Below are positions 46,808 through 57,768 of a stretch of 64,000 nt of DNA, piece by piece. The notes below the pieces were generated by a model. That model was given only the letters and a program-made list of their open reading frames with translations, made no database searches and was not told the origin of the DNA. Source of the stretch: Chlorobium sp. (lineage in GTDB: Bacteria; Bacteroidota; Chlorobiia; Chlorobiales; Chlorobiaceae); contig SZXV01000009.1 in NCBI GenBank assembly GCA_005862225.1, positions 186,001 through 250,000 on the forward strand, written 5' to 3'. Position 1 is the first letter of the stretch. The number at the start of each line of letters is the position of its first letter. The position numbers and the translations under genes are program-made.

Positions 46808-47941
46808 CTACAGATCTGCCTCGTAAATAACATACTCCTTGTAAGGCTCGCCTCCGATGACTTTGGCCAGCTTGCTCATCGCCTCATTAGCTTTAAGCAC
46901 CCAGCTCATTTCACTGGCAAAAACTCCGTGTTTGCCCCCATAATCCGCAATCTCCGTATTGAGAATACTGTCGACACCTTTATTGCGATATTCCGGAAGC
47001 ACACCCATCGTGATGGTACGAACCATTGAAATATTGCGGCTGTACCAGAGATATTTCAGCAAACCAAGAGGTGAAAACGGGTTACCATTCACATGTTTCA
47101 GCGCCTGGTTGACATCAGGAAGCGACAACGAAAAACCGACCGTTCGCTTGTTCCGATCTTCAACAAAGTAAATGTAATGAGGGTTTGCAAGTGGCTTGAG
47201 ACTTTTTGCAAGAAAATCAAATTCTTTGTTCGTCATGGGCACAAAGCCCCAGTTCTTCTCCCATGCTTTATTGTAAATTTCACGTATACGGTCAATTTCA
47301 CGATCAAAATCCTTCATGTTCATAATTCGTACCGTCAGTCCTTCCCTTTTCTTGACATGTTCCGAAATACGACGCAAACGCTCAATATCAATCAGTTTCT
47401 GGTCAATATACCATGCAAGAAGCTCCTGTCCGACATGGTGACCGTATTTCAAAACAAGGTCATTGTAGTACGGCGGGTTATAAAGCATAAGAAAAACCGG
47501 CGGGCTGTCATATCCTTTTGTCAGCATACCGCACTGATCATTCATGGATGGGCTGACAGGACCGCGCATGGCAGTCAACCCCTTCTTTTTCAGCCAACCG
47601 GCGGCGGCATCAAAAAGGGCATTGGCAACACCCTGATCATTGATACACTCAAAAAAACCCCAGAACCCAACTTTATCCGCATGGAATGCATTATGCCTGC
47701 GATTTTCGATTGCAGCAATAGTCCCCGCCATAACGCCATCCTTCCAAGCAGTAAACATTGCAAGATCAGCATGTTCATACAAGGGAAACACCTTTGTATC
47801 AAGGGTTTTCATGTAATCATCAATAACCGGTGGCACCCAGTTCTTCCTGAGCGCAGGATCATTACGATATATCTGCCACGCAAACGTGATAAACTGCTTC
47901 TTCTCCTTTTTATTCTGGACTTGTCTAATCTCAACAGCCAT
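46808..47941 (-). CDS. GNAT-fold protein (YghO-like)
   Basis: A 377-residue protein with two GNAT-like halves. The N-terminal half has HADLAMFTAWKDGVMAGTIAAIENRRHN, and the second ends with TITMGVLPEYRNKGVDSILNTEIADY, an acetyl-CoA-type pyrophosphate loop. The pattern matches the large YghO family of acyltransferase-fold proteins whose function is unknown. No signal peptide or membrane helix. The gene ends 27 bases from the DAHP synthase gene and is co-oriented with it. Confidence 0.72.
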   Translation of the reverse strand: MAVEIRQVQNKKEKKQFITFAWQIYRNDPALRKNWVPPVIDDYMKTLDTKVFPLYEHADLAMFTAWKDGVMAGTIAAIENRRHNAFHADKVGFWGFFECINDQGVANALFDAAAGWLKKKGLTAMRGPVSPSMNDQCGMLTKGYDSPPVFLMLYNPPYYNDLVLKYGHHVGQELLAWYIDQKLIDIERLRRISEHVKKREGLTVRIMNMKDFDREIDRIREIYNKAWEKNWGFVPMTNKEFDFLAKSLKPLANPHYIYFVEDRNKRTVGFSLSLPDVNQALKHVNGNPFSPLGLLKYLWYSRNISMVRTITMGVLPEYRNKGVDSILNTEIADYGGKHGVFASEMSWVLKANEAMSKLAKVIGGEPYKEYVIYEADL

Positions 47942-47968
47942 ATCACTTGATCTTTAAGTTGTAAAAAA

Positions 47969-49021
47969 TTAATGCCCGAGCGTACGCATCACATCAGCTC
48001 CTTTACGGAGCATGCGTTCGGTCTCTTCCCATGAAAGACATTCATCAGTTATTGATACCCCATACCTGAGCTTTTCAGGATCCTCAGGGAATGGCTGGTT
48101 TCCACAATAAATATTACTCTCTATCATAACTCCCACAATGCTTTGGTTGCCTTCGCCTTTCTGTTTCAGAATGTTCTCCCAAACAGCCAACTGCCTCTCG
48201 TGTTTTTTCCCTGAATTGGCATGGCTGCAATCAACCAGAAGTGACGGCTGCAGACCTGCCTTTTCAATCCAAGATTCAGCATCTGCAATACTTTCAGCAT
48301 CATAATTCGGTTTGTCACCGCCACGCAGGACAAGATGACCAAACGGATTCCCTTTTGTGGTAATAACGCTGCTGTGCCCTTCCTGGTCGATTCCGAGAAA
48401 GCTGTGCGGATGCATCGCGGAGCGAATAGCATCGACAGCAACGTTTATTCGACCATCAGTAGAGTTCTTGAAGCCGACAGGCATGGAAAGACCACTTGCC
48501 ATCTGCCTGTGCGTCTGGGATTCAATAGTTCTTGCGCCAATTGCAGCCCAACTCACAACATCGGCTACATACTGGGGTGTAATGGGATCAAGAAATTCAG
48601 TCGCCGCAGGCAATCCCATTTCATTAATTTCAAGCAAAAGCTTCCTTGCATGAAAAAGACCGTGCTCTATATCATAAGTGTCATCGAGATGAGGATCATT
48701 GATAAAGCCTTTCCAGCCGACGGTTGTACGCGGCTTCTCAAAATAGACCCGCATCATGATGCAGAGATCCTGTTGCAGCTCACAGCGCAACACCGCAAGT
48801 TTCTCTGCATACTCAAGGGCTGCATCAACATCGTGAATAGAACAGGGCCCGACAATAACCAGCATTTTCGCATCTTTGCCAATCAATATGCGCGCAACTT
48901 CGCGACGTCCGGCAGTAACCGTATTGGCTACTTTCTCACCCACAGGCAACATCTCCTTGAGCGCCCTCGGTGAAGGAAGACGGATAATTCGTGAAACCCT
49001 TAAATCATGTAACTGTTCCAT
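47969..49021 (-). CDS. 3-deoxy-7-phosphoheptulonate (DAHP) synthase, AroF/G/H type
   Basis: A 350-residue class I alpha DAHP synthase, first step of the shikimate pathway (PEP + erythrose 4-phosphate). It has VGPCSIHD near 55, [21 protein letters not shown] near 92 (substrate-binding), and [14 protein letters not shown] and [15 protein letters not shown] near the end with the metal ligands Cys/His/Glu/Asp. Feedback regulation cannot be told from sequence. Relevant to tryptophan synthesis together with trpA and trpB in this window. Confidence 0.93.
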   Translation of the reverse strand: MEQLHDLRVSRIIRLPSPRALKEMLPVGEKVANTVTAGRREVARILIGKDAKMLVIVGPCSIHDVDAALEYAEKLAVLRCELQQDLCIMMRVYFEKPRTTVGWKGFINDPHLDDTYDIEHGLFHARKLLLEINEMGLPAATEFLDPITPQYVADVVSWAAIGARTIESQTHRQMASGLSMPVGFKNSTDGRINVAVDAIRSAMHPHSFLGIDQEGHSSVITTKGNPFGHLVLRGGDKPNYDAESIADAESWIEKAGLQPSLLVDCSHANSGKKHERQLAVWENILKQKGEGNQSIVGVMIESNIYCGNQPFPEDPEKLRYGVSITDECLSWEETERMLRKGADVMRTLGH

Positions 49022-49224
49022 TCGTTTTTACAATACTAACAACATCAAAAAATTTTCAGAATAGAAGATAAAAAAAACCAGTATATAGTATATCAATAAT
49101 GAGCCGCCTCAGCTATAAATTCATAGACGACGATTCCTGAGTTCGGCAGGCAAGGTGCGATAAATTTTCTTTATATTAATACTGGTTTATATAATTTCAG
49201 GCAATCAACAATAAACAAAGCGAC

Positions 49225-50805
49225 ATGAAAGTACTGATCACTGACGGCGTTGATCCTCAATGCGGTCAAATCCTCGCACAAAATGGTTTTGAAGTAACTG
49301 AAAGACCGAAAATCAGCAAGGACGAGCTCAAAGAGATCATCGGAGAATTTGACAAGCTGATCGTCAGAAGTGCGACCAAAGTTACCGCAGAAATTCTTGA
49401 ATACGGAACAAAACTCCAGCTTATCGGCAGAGCAGGAGCAGGCGTCGACAATATCGATATTGAGGCTGCTACCCGCAAAGGCATTATTGTCATGAATACG
49501 CCAGGAGGAAATACAGTTTCCGCTGCTGAGCACGCCTGTGCCATGATGCTTTCTGCCGCCCGCCGCATACCCCAGGCAACCGCAGACCTGAAACAGGGGA
49601 ACTGGAACAAGACAAAGTTTACTGGAGTAGAACTTGAAGGCAAAACCCTTTCCATTATCGGCCTTGGCAAAATCGGCCGTGAGGTGGCATCACGCATGCA
49701 GGCATTTGGCATGAAAACAATTGCCTATGACCCGATGATTCCAGACGAATACGCCGCACAACTTAATATCGATTTGCTCCCCCTGCATGAAAATTTTATC
49801 AATGCTGATGTTATCACTATCCATTCTTCGCTCAACGAGTCAACCCGAAACCTGATTGCGAAAGAGACATTTGAGCTGATGAAAGAAGGGGTTATCATCA
49901 TCAATTGCGCCAGAGGCGGAATCATTAATGAGGCTGACCTTGCAGAAGCTATAATCTCCGGAAAAGTGTCCGCTGTTGCACTTGATGTTTTTGAGACAGA
50001 ACCTGTCAACCCGGACAACGCTCTGCTGAAACTTGATCAGGTGATTGCAACACCGCACATTGCCGCATCCACGATCGAAGCGCAGGAAAAAGTTGCCGTT
50101 CAGATTGCCCAACAGATTGTCGAATGGAAGAAATCCGGAAGACTCGAAGGGGCGGTCAATGCATCTGCCGTAGAACTGGCTCAGGTACCAGGTGTTCAAT
50201 CGTATCTCAACCTTGCTGAAAAGCTTGGCGCCACACTGGCACAAATGGCCCCGCCTGACGCAACCAAGATGACTGTCAGGACTTCGGGTGAATTCCTTCA
50301 GAAATTTAATGAAGTCATTACAGCGGCAGCTCTTAAAGGATTTCTTGACATCTTTCAATCAAAAGATACCAACTACATCAACGCCTTCACCATGGCCAGG
50401 GAGTGTGGTATCAGTCTGAACCAGAAGTTTGAAAAGGAAAACCTGGACTATACCAACCTGATCCGTATAGAGCTTGAGAGTACAACCGCAAAAAGGATGA
50501 TTGGCGGAACCGTTTTTGGCGACAAAGAGGTTCGCATTGTTATGATTGATCAGTTTCTTGTGGAATTCAAGCCAGAAGGCAATATCATTATCTATAACAA
50601 TATTGACAAACCTGGCGTCATCGCCAATGTCACCCAGCTCTTGTTGCAACACAACCTTAATGTCGCTTATGTGGCGCTCTCCAGAGATGAAGAGCAAAAA
50701 GTTGCTATGACTGCCATTGTGGTTGATGGAGCAGTAACACCTGCGCTTCTTGACGAAATCAGAAATGTTGATGGCGTTGACGTTGCCAGTCTTGTGTCGC
50801 TTTGA
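49225..50805 (+). CDS. serA: D-3-phosphoglycerate dehydrogenase
   Basis: A 526-residue first enzyme of serine biosynthesis. NAD-binding GLGKIGREVASRM near residue 150, catalytic Arg in NCARGGIINEADLA near 235, Glu around 264 and the His in TPHIAASTIEAQ near 280 are visible. A long C-terminal extension contains the intervening domain and an ACT domain (NIDKPGVIANVTQLLLQHNLN near 455). Length and order match the ACT-containing type I enzymes; serine feedback is possible. A terminator follows. Confidence 0.96.
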   Translation: MKVLITDGVDPQCGQILAQNGFEVTERPKISKDELKEIIGEFDKLIVRSATKVTAEILEYGTKLQLIGRAGAGVDNIDIEAATRKGIIVMNTPGGNTVSAAEHACAMMLSAARRIPQATADLKQGNWNKTKFTGVELEGKTLSIIGLGKIGREVASRMQAFGMKTIAYDPMIPDEYAAQLNIDLLPLHENFINADVITIHSSLNESTRNLIAKETFELMKEGVIIINCARGGIINEADLAEAIISGKVSAVALDVFETEPVNPDNALLKLDQVIATPHIAASTIEAQEKVAVQIAQQIVEWKKSGRLEGAVNASAVELAQVPGVQSYLNLAEKLGATLAQMAPPDATKMTVRTSGEFLQKFNEVITAAALKGFLDIFQSKDTNYINAFTMARECGISLNQKFEKENLDYTNLIRIELESTTAKRMIGGTVFGDKEVRIVMIDQFLVEFKPEGNIIIYNNIDKPGVIANVTQLLLQHNLNVAYVALSRDEEQKVAMTAIVVDGAVTPALLDEIRNVDGVDVASLVSL

Positions 50806-50825
50806 ATGATCAACAAACAAATGCC

Positions 50826-50862
50826 CAATAAAAAACCTGCTGTGAAAGCAGGTTTTTTATTG
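50826..50862. terminator. Bidirectional terminator between serA and arsA-like gene
   Basis: CAATAAAAAACCTGCT / AGCAGGTTTTTTATTG, a perfect long stem with a small loop, between the convergent ends of serA (+) and the ArsA ATPase (-). T-rich runs on both strands support use in both directions. Confidence 0.88.
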
Positions 50863-50901
50863 CAGCTAACGCTGAATGGACAACTGGCTGAAGGACAAAA
50901 A

Positions 50902-52089
50902 TTATTTTGCCTTCGCGAAATCAATACTGAGCCACTTGTCTTCATAAGAGGCCCCCGTTGAGTCCATCCCTGCCAGGAAAATCGGCAAAGCAACAATCTT
51001 CTGGTAATCACCGATACGAATCGTAAGATCATCGCCAAGTTTAAGGATCTTCGGTTCAAGTCCCATGTGCTCCATAAAGGGCAATCTCACACGCACTTTA
51101 TAGTGACCGTCGGATACCTTTTTGATATCAATCGGATTCTCGTTGAAAAATACATCAAGAGGATTCTTTTCTTCGTAGACTTTTTGACCTACTCTGCGAA
51201 GCATGGCCAAACCGACAACCTCATCATCGAACAAAGGGACTTCGGCAATAGGAATCGGAGCAAATGCTTCCTGAATCTGCTCAATATACTTCTGCTGAAT
51301 AGCACGCCACTTCTGGAAATAAGGATCGGGACTCTGATCAGGCATGACACGGTTAATGGTAATCCTGTCAACAGTAATACCATAAAGATTAAGATAGGTC
51401 AGGGCACGCATGGACTCCTTGATAACCATCTTTTCCGGATTCATAACCAGACGCATGGTTGTTTTGGAGCTGTCAGCAAGCAAGTCAATAATCCCCTCTG
51501 TTGAAGAGAAGAGGTTATCAACCTTGTCATAAACTTCCACAGGAGCCACAAAATCATTTATCTTGTTAACTTTTTTAGCAAGAGGCCTGATAACTGGTTT
51601 GACCATGAATTTTTCAACATTACGGATCATTTTGATAAACCATCCGAATGTTTCAGGCAGAGAGAGAAGACGAAGAGTTTCACCGGTAGGTGCACAGTCA
51701 ACCACAAGAAGATCGTATTCATTCTGCTCATTATAACGCTTGATATAGGAAAGCGAAAAAAGCTCTTCCATACCCGGCAAAACGCCCATCTCTTCAGCGT
51801 AAACACCTTCAATACCACGGGCTTCCATCAAATGAGCAAAATGCTCTCTGACAACATCCCAGTTCAGATTGAGATCACCAAAAACACTGACTTCCTGACC
51901 CCAGAGATTTTCAGCAATTTTTACAGGTGAAGGCCCTAACTGAACATCAAGCGAGTCACCCAGACTGTGTGCCGGATCGGTAGACATAATCAGGGTTTTG
52001 TAACCCATATCTGCTGCCCTGAGCGCTGTTGCAGCAGCAATAGAGGTTTTACCAACTCCACCCTTTCCGGTAAAAATGATATTACGCAT
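50902..52089 (-). CDS. ArsA/Get3-type ATPase
   Basis: A 395-residue P-loop ATPase of the ArsA/GET3 class. [21 protein letters not shown] (deviant Walker A with signature Lys) is near residues 5-25, [10 protein letters not shown] near 41 and [17 protein letters not shown] near 140. A C-terminal extension ending near SIDFAKAK holds a small alpha-crystallin-like domain ([12 protein letters not shown]...[21 protein letters not shown]). Green sulfur bacteria carry several such ATPases, probably for targeting or assembly of membrane proteins and not arsenite export. No arsB or arsC is adjacent. Confidence 0.88.
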   Translation of the reverse strand: MRNIIFTGKGGVGKTSIAAATALRAADMGYKTLIMSTDPAHSLGDSLDVQLGPSPVKIAENLWGQEVSVFGDLNLNWDVVREHFAHLMEARGIEGVYAEEMGVLPGMEELFSLSYIKRYNEQNEYDLLVVDCAPTGETLRLLSLPETFGWFIKMIRNVEKFMVKPVIRPLAKKVNKINDFVAPVEVYDKVDNLFSSTEGIIDLLADSSKTTMRLVMNPEKMVIKESMRALTYLNLYGITVDRITINRVMPDQSPDPYFQKWRAIQQKYIEQIQEAFAPIPIAEVPLFDDEVVGLAMLRRVGQKVYEEKNPLDVFFNENPIDIKKVSDGHYKVRVRLPFMEHMGLEPKILKLGDDLTIRIGDYQKIVALPIFLAGMDSTGASYEDKWLSIDFAKAK

Positions 52090-52241
52090 ACGTTTTAATG
52101 ATTCTCATTTAAAGAATTATTGAATTAAAGCGGTTTCTACCAACAATTTTTTCCGTCAGTTGACCAACTTGTGTGAAAAACTCAAGATAATAAAATTAAT
52201 TGAATATGGTGAAAGAACTATTCCCGATACAAAAGCACCCA

Positions 52242-54011
52242 TTACTGTACCGGCTTTAAAGCATCAGATGAAATAATACTTCCGGGACTGCCTCCGAATA
52301 CAATGAGTTTCTGGCCGGGAGTAACCTGTACAACCTTCAGATTGTTCCACTGGATAAGCTGATTGACTGTTGTTCGATACATCATGGAAATAGAGGCAAG
52401 AGTTTCACCCTGAACAACAAGATGAATGATCTGGACTGGTGCAGCGGTAACGGGCTCTGCTGACTGGAGAGAGCCGGGATTAAGACTCTCGACAAGCACT
52501 GAGAGGTCATCATGTTCGACTGTTTTAGCAGATCTCTCGGCACGAATATCTTGTTCAAACATCTGAGACTGTATGACTGCTTTACTCTGAACTCTTTCGA
52601 TTTTTTTCAAGCTTTCATTCATTCTCTTTTTCTTCCCTTTTCTTCCTTTTGAAACATCTCCCTGCGAAAAAGTGCCTTTGTCATCTCCACCGAAAACAAT
52701 CAGCTTCTGACCGGGAGTAACCTCAAAGTTTTTAAGACTATTCCATGCTATAAGCTGGCTGATATAGGTCCGGTACATCCTTGCAATAGAACCAAGCGTT
52801 TCGCCTTGTTCAACAATATGAACTTTCTGTATTTTTCCTTCGCCGCCTGATTCTCGTGACCTGCCGCCTGATCCAGAATGACGACTCTCAATACGAGCAA
52901 ACAGTGCCTCGCGTTCAATAGTTTTGGCAGATTTGTAGGCATAGATTTCCTGTTCCCGCTTCTGGAACTGGGAAATATATTTTTTTGGAAGTCTGATAAC
53001 ATTGCCGGAGGCCTCCGCCGGAATAATACCAAGCTTGTACTGCGGATTAAGAAACTGGAGGTCTTCAACTGGCACACCGAGTGTGCCGCTGATCTGTTCA
53101 AACGAGAGAAGACGGGAGGTGCGAAGCGTATCAACATCCTGGTACAAATAACCCGGAGCAACGGGACGTATATTATGCTCGCTGTAATAACTCATGATAT
53201 AGTTAACAGCTATAAATGCTGGCACATAACCTCTCGTCTCAGCAGGAAGATAATCCCAGATTGCCCAATAGTCCTTTACACCGCCAGCCCTTCTGATTGC
53301 CTTGTTAACATTTCCCGGCCCTGAATTATATGCTGCAAGCGCAAGAAACCAGTCGCCATAGATATTGTAGAGATCGCGCAGATGCCTGCTTGCAGCAACC
53401 GTCGCTTTGTAAGGGTCATAACGATCCTCAATAAAGGATGATGACTCAAGTCCGTACATCTTGCCCGTTCCGTACATAAACTGCCACAACCCTTTGGCGC
53501 CTGCGGAAGATACTGCCGTCGGGTTAAGTGCAGACTCAACAATCGCAAGATACTTCAGCTCAAGCGGAACATTGAAGCTGTCAAGTTTTTCCTCAAAAAG
53601 AGGAAAATAAACTTTGGTCAATCCAAGGATTTTAGCCGTCTGACTTCTCTTTTCGACCGCATAAACACGAATAAATGCCCTGACCTGATCATTAAAAACA
53701 AAACGCATCGGCGTCTTGCGATTCAACGTAGCAATCCTTGCCGCGTAGGTCGAATCACTATACTGTGGCACAAAACTTGAAGGAAACCCAAACTTGTCTG
53801 AATCTTTCGAAGGAGCAGAAAAGTGCTCATCCTTAAAGTAGGTGGCGTTGACAAGACTGTCCAGAATATCAGAAACAGTTGACCTGCTGAACGCTCCACG
53901 ATCGTTTGCCGCTGGCTCTACGGCAAATGCCGATAGGGTAATACAGTGGAAAACAAACGCCAGAAGCAGGACACTGAAAAATGTCAATAATAACCCGCGT
54001 TTCAAAAGCAT
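52242..54011 (-). CDS. Lytic transglycosylase with two LysM domains (MltD-like)
   Basis: A 589-residue periplasmic enzyme that cleaves peptidoglycan. A signal peptide ([20 protein letters not shown]) precedes the SLT domain, with catalytic Glu in [13 protein letters not shown] near 163 and the following [29 protein letters not shown]. Two LysM repeats lie at about 395-440 ([18 protein letters not shown]) and 525-575 ([18 protein letters not shown]), separated by a charged linker. The plan matches MltD. Start is the ATG at 54011. Confidence 0.9.
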   Translation of the reverse strand: MLLKRGLLLTFFSVLLLAFVFHCITLSAFAVEPAANDRGAFSRSTVSDILDSLVNATYFKDEHFSAPSKDSDKFGFPSSFVPQYSDSTYAARIATLNRKTPMRFVFNDQVRAFIRVYAVEKRSQTAKILGLTKVYFPLFEEKLDSFNVPLELKYLAIVESALNPTAVSSAGAKGLWQFMYGTGKMYGLESSSFIEDRYDPYKATVAASRHLRDLYNIYGDWFLALAAYNSGPGNVNKAIRRAGGVKDYWAIWDYLPAETRGYVPAFIAVNYIMSYYSEHNIRPVAPGYLYQDVDTLRTSRLLSFEQISGTLGVPVEDLQFLNPQYKLGIIPAEASGNVIRLPKKYISQFQKREQEIYAYKSAKTIEREALFARIESRHSGSGGRSRESGGEGKIQKVHIVEQGETLGSIARMYRTYISQLIAWNSLKNFEVTPGQKLIVFGGDDKGTFSQGDVSKGRKGKKKRMNESLKKIERVQSKAVIQSQMFEQDIRAERSAKTVEHDDLSVLVESLNPGSLQSAEPVTAAPVQIIHLVVQGETLASISMMYRTTVNQLIQWNNLKVVQVTPGQKLIVFGGSPGSIISSDALKPVQ

Positions 54012-54051
54012 GAACAATAACCGTTTACATTTATTTCATGAGAGGTCAGCA

Positions 54052-54786
54052 TCAGTAACTCACCTTCCAGAGAAAAAGACCATTTGGGGAAGCAGGATTC
54101 AACTGACTGGTAATATCTCCCGATTCCAGCATCCTCTTGAACTCCCCGACAGAAAGCGATCCTTTCCCTGCGCTTATCATAGCATCAACAAGGTAGCGCA
54201 CCATACTTCGCAAAAACCTGTTCGCCGAAATCTGGAAAACCAGAAAACGATGGTCACGGTACCAGTCGCAAGTAGTGACACTACAAATTTTGCCCGGATT
54301 ATCGCAATCTGCCTTTGAAAACGCAGAAAAATCGTGAGTACCTTTAACAGATGCGGCAATCTGACGCATAACGGCGAGATCAACAAATCCGAATGAACAA
54401 CCTGCAAAACGACCATAAAGAGCAGATGGCTTTTCAAGGAGAAAATAACGATAATGCCTCTCTTTCGCACTATGCCTGGCATGGAAATCGAGAGAAACTT
54501 CAAGAGGATTAGAGACACGAATCGTTTTGGGAAGCATCGAATTAAGCGAATGCACTATTCTTGATGGCTCCATCGTTGATGCCGTTAAAAAATTCGCGGT
54601 CTGTTCTCTGGCATGAACACCTTTATCAGTCCTTCCTGCTGCGGCAAGATTGACCGGCTCCTGCAAAATTTTTCCAAGCGCCGCCTCAATCTCCCCCTGA
54701 ACAGTGATAATCCTGCCAGACTGTCGCTGCCATCCCGCAAAGGAGGTACCATCATATTCAACAGAAACCCGAATATTCTTCTGCAC
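54052..54786 (-). CDS. truA: tRNA pseudouridine(38-40) synthase TruA
   Basis: A 244-residue pseudouridine synthase. Catalytic Asp is in [14 protein letters not shown] near residues 50-62; [14 protein letters not shown] at the start and [19 protein letters not shown] near the end are classic. It modifies U38-U40 in the tRNA anticodon stem. It lies 40 bases upstream of the lytic transglycosylase, same direction. Confidence 0.95.
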   Translation of the reverse strand: MQKNIRVSVEYDGTSFAGWQRQSGRIITVQGEIEAALGKILQEPVNLAAAGRTDKGVHAREQTANFLTASTMEPSRIVHSLNSMLPKTIRVSNPLEVSLDFHARHSAKERHYRYFLLEKPSALYGRFAGCSFGFVDLAVMRQIAASVKGTHDFSAFSKADCDNPGKICSVTTCDWYRDHRFLVFQISANRFLRSMVRYLVDAMISAGKGSLSVGEFKRMLESGDITSQLNPASPNGLFLWKVSY

Positions 54787-54887
54787 CGCTGCCTTGTCAT
54801 TTTGTTAAAGAGAATTTAGTACATTGCTTTCCGTATAATAATTATCTTCTGATTATCTTCCATCTTACCGAAAAACTGAGCACTACG

Positions 54888-56813
54888 TTGCAAACTACTC
54901 ATCTTGAATCGCTCCTCCTGGCGTTAAAAACCATAGCTGACGATGGAACCAGATGTTCCTACCGTGTGCCAGCATTATGGAGCGGTAAATCGACCGGCAC
55001 TGAAAAAGTCAATCCGGCTGCATACTTCAGTCATATCGTCGAAACTATCCTGAATGGCAGTGAGAGCAATTCATCGTTCTCAAAGAAAAGTGACTGGAAA
55101 ACCTCGGCCGTCGTTTATAATCTTTTTATCCGCCTCTCCACGGCTTTTGATCATAATGGCGACGGATTGATCAATACAGAAGCGCTCGAATGCGGGTTCA
55201 GGGAAACCGGAACTCTCCTGAAGGCAATTGCTCTGCTGCCGTATATAAAAAATCTTGGCGCAAATACCATCTATCTTCTTCCTGTCAACGAAATTGGTAC
55301 GCAAAGCAGAAAAGGTACTCTTGGTTCACCCTACGCCATAAAAAACCCGCGAAAGCTCGATCCACTGCTCAACGAACCTGCACTGGGGCTTTCATCCGAA
55401 ACCTTGCTCAAGGCATTTATTGAGGCGGCGCATATTCTTGACATGCATGTGGTGATGGAGTTTGTATTCAGGACTGCGGCAATTGACAGCGACTGGGTAA
55501 AGGAGCATCCTGAATGGTTTTACTGGCTGAAAAACAGTGGGAATACCCGGAATTATGGGGCCCCTCATTTTGACACCCACACGCTCAACAGAATTTATGA
55601 GGTGGTCGATCGCCACGAATTACACAATCTTCCAGCCCCCTCAGCCGAATACCGGGATCAGTTCGCCGCACAACCGGTGACGGTGCAGGAAGAGCATGGA
55701 CAACTTTCCGGAATCACCACCGATGGAACGCCTTGCCATATCGCAAGCGCATTTTCAGACTGGCCTCCTGACGACCAGCAGCCTGCATGGAGTGATGTCA
55801 CCTATCTGAAAATGCACAACCACGAGGCGTTCAACTACATTGCCTACAACACCATCAGGATGTATGACAGCGCCCTGGACAATCCGGAAACCTTCAATAC
55901 CAGCCTTTGGAACGAAATTCTGGATATTATCCCGAGCTATCAGAAGGAGTATCAGATTGATGGCGCTATGATAGATATGGGTCACGCACTGCCTGCCCTT
56001 CTCAAACGAACTATCGTTGTCAAGGCTCGTGAAGAGAATCCGGATTTTGCATTCTGGGATGAAAATTTCAATCCAACTCCAGCAATACGCGCCGAAGGCT
56101 TCAACGCAGTGTTCGGATCGCTGCCGTTTGTTATTCATGATATTGTGTTCATCAGGGGATTATTGAACCATCTGAACAAAACCGGTGTCGCTCTGCCATT
56201 TTTCGGGACTGGAGAAAACCACAACACTCCACGCGTCTGCTTCCGTTTTCCAAAACAGGAGGCAGGCAGAAACTTTTCAATATTTATATTTACACTCAGC
56301 GCCATATTGCCAGCCATTCCATTTCTGCAATCAGGAATGGAGCTTTGTGAATGGCATCCTGTCAACCTCGGCCTTAATTTCAAAGATGAAGACCGGGCTC
56401 TCTATCCGCCTGAAAAGCTCCCGCTCTTCAGCGCCTTCAGCTACGACTGGGAAAACTGCAACGAACTTGCTCCCCTTAACAGCTATATCAAAAAAATTCT
56501 CGATATAAGGGCACACTATCTGGATTTGGTCCTGTGTGGAGCAACTGGCTCAATGAAGCTCCCCTACACCAGCGAACCAGACCTCTTTGCTGTCATGCGC
56601 ACCGTTGACGATCGCTCTCTTCTTTTTATCGGCAACAGCAATCTCTATGAAACCAGAAAAGGTTTCCTTGAATTCAGCATTGAAAACGACAGTTTGTACG
56701 ACCTGATCAGTGCACAACCCTGCCAGATCAGTGAACATCGTCTTGAGGTGAACTGCAAGCCGGGACAGTGCATGCTTTTAGAACTTCCGCAAGTTTTCAT
56801 TAACCAAACGTGA
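54888..56813 (+). CDS. GH13-like alpha-amylase family protein
   Basis: A 641-residue TIM-barrel protein resembling family 13 glycosidases/transglycosidases. [30 protein letters not shown] (barrel entry) lies near 105-135, [10 protein letters not shown] near 190, the nucleophile Asp probably in [13 protein letters not shown] near 358-370 and acid/base Glu in FWDENFNP near 388. [10 protein letters not shown] replaces the usual HD motif region near 445. No signal peptide, so cytoplasmic; starts at a TTG. It is followed at 6 bases by a PfkB kinase. Could act on glycogen or a compatible solute precursor; specificity unknown. Confidence 0.72.
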   Translation: MQTTHLESLLLALKTIADDGTRCSYRVPALWSGKSTGTEKVNPAAYFSHIVETILNGSESNSSFSKKSDWKTSAVVYNLFIRLSTAFDHNGDGLINTEALECGFRETGTLLKAIALLPYIKNLGANTIYLLPVNEIGTQSRKGTLGSPYAIKNPRKLDPLLNEPALGLSSETLLKAFIEAAHILDMHVVMEFVFRTAAIDSDWVKEHPEWFYWLKNSGNTRNYGAPHFDTHTLNRIYEVVDRHELHNLPAPSAEYRDQFAAQPVTVQEEHGQLSGITTDGTPCHIASAFSDWPPDDQQPAWSDVTYLKMHNHEAFNYIAYNTIRMYDSALDNPETFNTSLWNEILDIIPSYQKEYQIDGAMIDMGHALPALLKRTIVVKAREENPDFAFWDENFNPTPAIRAEGFNAVFGSLPFVIHDIVFIRGLLNHLNKTGVALPFFGTGENHNTPRVCFRFPKQEAGRNFSIFIFTLSAILPAIPFLQSGMELCEWHPVNLGLNFKDEDRALYPPEKLPLFSAFSYDWENCNELAPLNSYIKKILDIRAHYLDLVLCGATGSMKLPYTSEPDLFAVMRTVDDRSLLFIGNSNLYETRKGFLEFSIENDSLYDLISAQPCQISEHRLEVNCKPGQCMLLELPQVFINQT

Positions 56814-56819
56814 CTATCT

Positions 56820-57731
56820 ATGTCTATTCTCATTGTTGGCTCCCTTGCTTTTGACGATATCGAAACACCCTTTGGGCATTCCGACAACACTCTTGGTGGT
56901 TCATCCACCTATATTGCCCTGTCGGCCAGCTACTTTACTGACAAAATTCAAATGGTCGGTGTCGTAGGCTATGACTTTGAAGAGGAGCATTTTGCGCTGC
57001 TGCATTCCAGAAACATCGACACAAAAGGCATCCAGAAGATTGATTACGGCAAAACGTTCCGCTGGGCCGGACGATATCATTATGACATGAACACCCGCGA
57101 CACGCTCGACACGCAGTTGAACGTCTTTGCTGATTTTGATCCCGTTGTGCCCTTTCAGTATCAGAATGCCGAGTTTGTCTGCCTCGGCAATATTGATCCA
57201 GTGCTTCAGCTCAAGGTGCTTGACCAGATCAACAAGCCAAAACTGGTCATCTGCGACACCATGAACTTCTGGATTGATGGTAACCCGGATGCTCTCAAAA
57301 AAACTCTTGCACGCGTTGATATTTTCATCATCAACGATGGTGAGGCAAGACTTTTGAGCGGCGAACCAAACCTTGTCAAATCAGCAAGAATCATCCGACA
57401 GATGGGCCCAAAAACCCTGATTATCAAAAAAGGCGAGCATGGAGCCCTGCTGTTTACCGACCGTGGCATCTTTGCCGCACCGGCATTTCCACTCGAAAAC
57501 ATTTTTGATCCTACTGGTGCAGGCGATACTTTTGCTGGTGGTTTTATCGGTCACCTTTCGAGATGTGAGACTATCAACGATACAGAAATGCGCCGTGCGG
57601 TTCTCTATGGCAGCACAATGGCAAGCTTCTGTGTGGAAAAGTTCGGTACCGAAAAAATTGCAGCGCTTGATCTGCTTGAAATTGAAGACCGCTTCCAGAG
57701 CTTCCGGGAACTCTCAAGAATAGACGAATAG
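56820..57731 (+). CDS. PfkB family carbohydrate/nucleoside kinase
   Basis: A 303-residue ribokinase-fold kinase. LGGSSTYIALSASYF near residues 25-40 is the first PfkB signature region and FDPTGAGDTFAGGFIGHL near 224-241 holds the catalytic Asp and anion hole. Substrate cannot be told; family members phosphorylate sugars, adenosine or inositol. It is tightly packed between the GH13-like gene (6 bases) and a sodium:solute symporter (37 bases). Confidence 0.85.
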   Translation: MSILIVGSLAFDDIETPFGHSDNTLGGSSTYIALSASYFTDKIQMVGVVGYDFEEEHFALLHSRNIDTKGIQKIDYGKTFRWAGRYHYDMNTRDTLDTQLNVFADFDPVVPFQYQNAEFVCLGNIDPVLQLKVLDQINKPKLVICDTMNFWIDGNPDALKKTLARVDIFIINDGEARLLSGEPNLVKSARIIRQMGPKTLIIKKGEHGALLFTDRGIFAAPAFPLENIFDPTGAGDTFAGGFIGHLSRCETINDTEMRRAVLYGSTMASFCVEKFGTEKIAALDLLEIEDRFQSFRELSRIDE

Positions 57732-57768
57732 GGAAGCTGGCAAAAACATCATTTCAGAACAAACGGTT

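Noticed and set aside
50902-52089. Arsenical pump ATPase as part of an ars operon
   Set aside because: No arsB, arsC or arsR gene nearby; GET3/ArsA-like ATPases without arsenic genes are common in this phylum.
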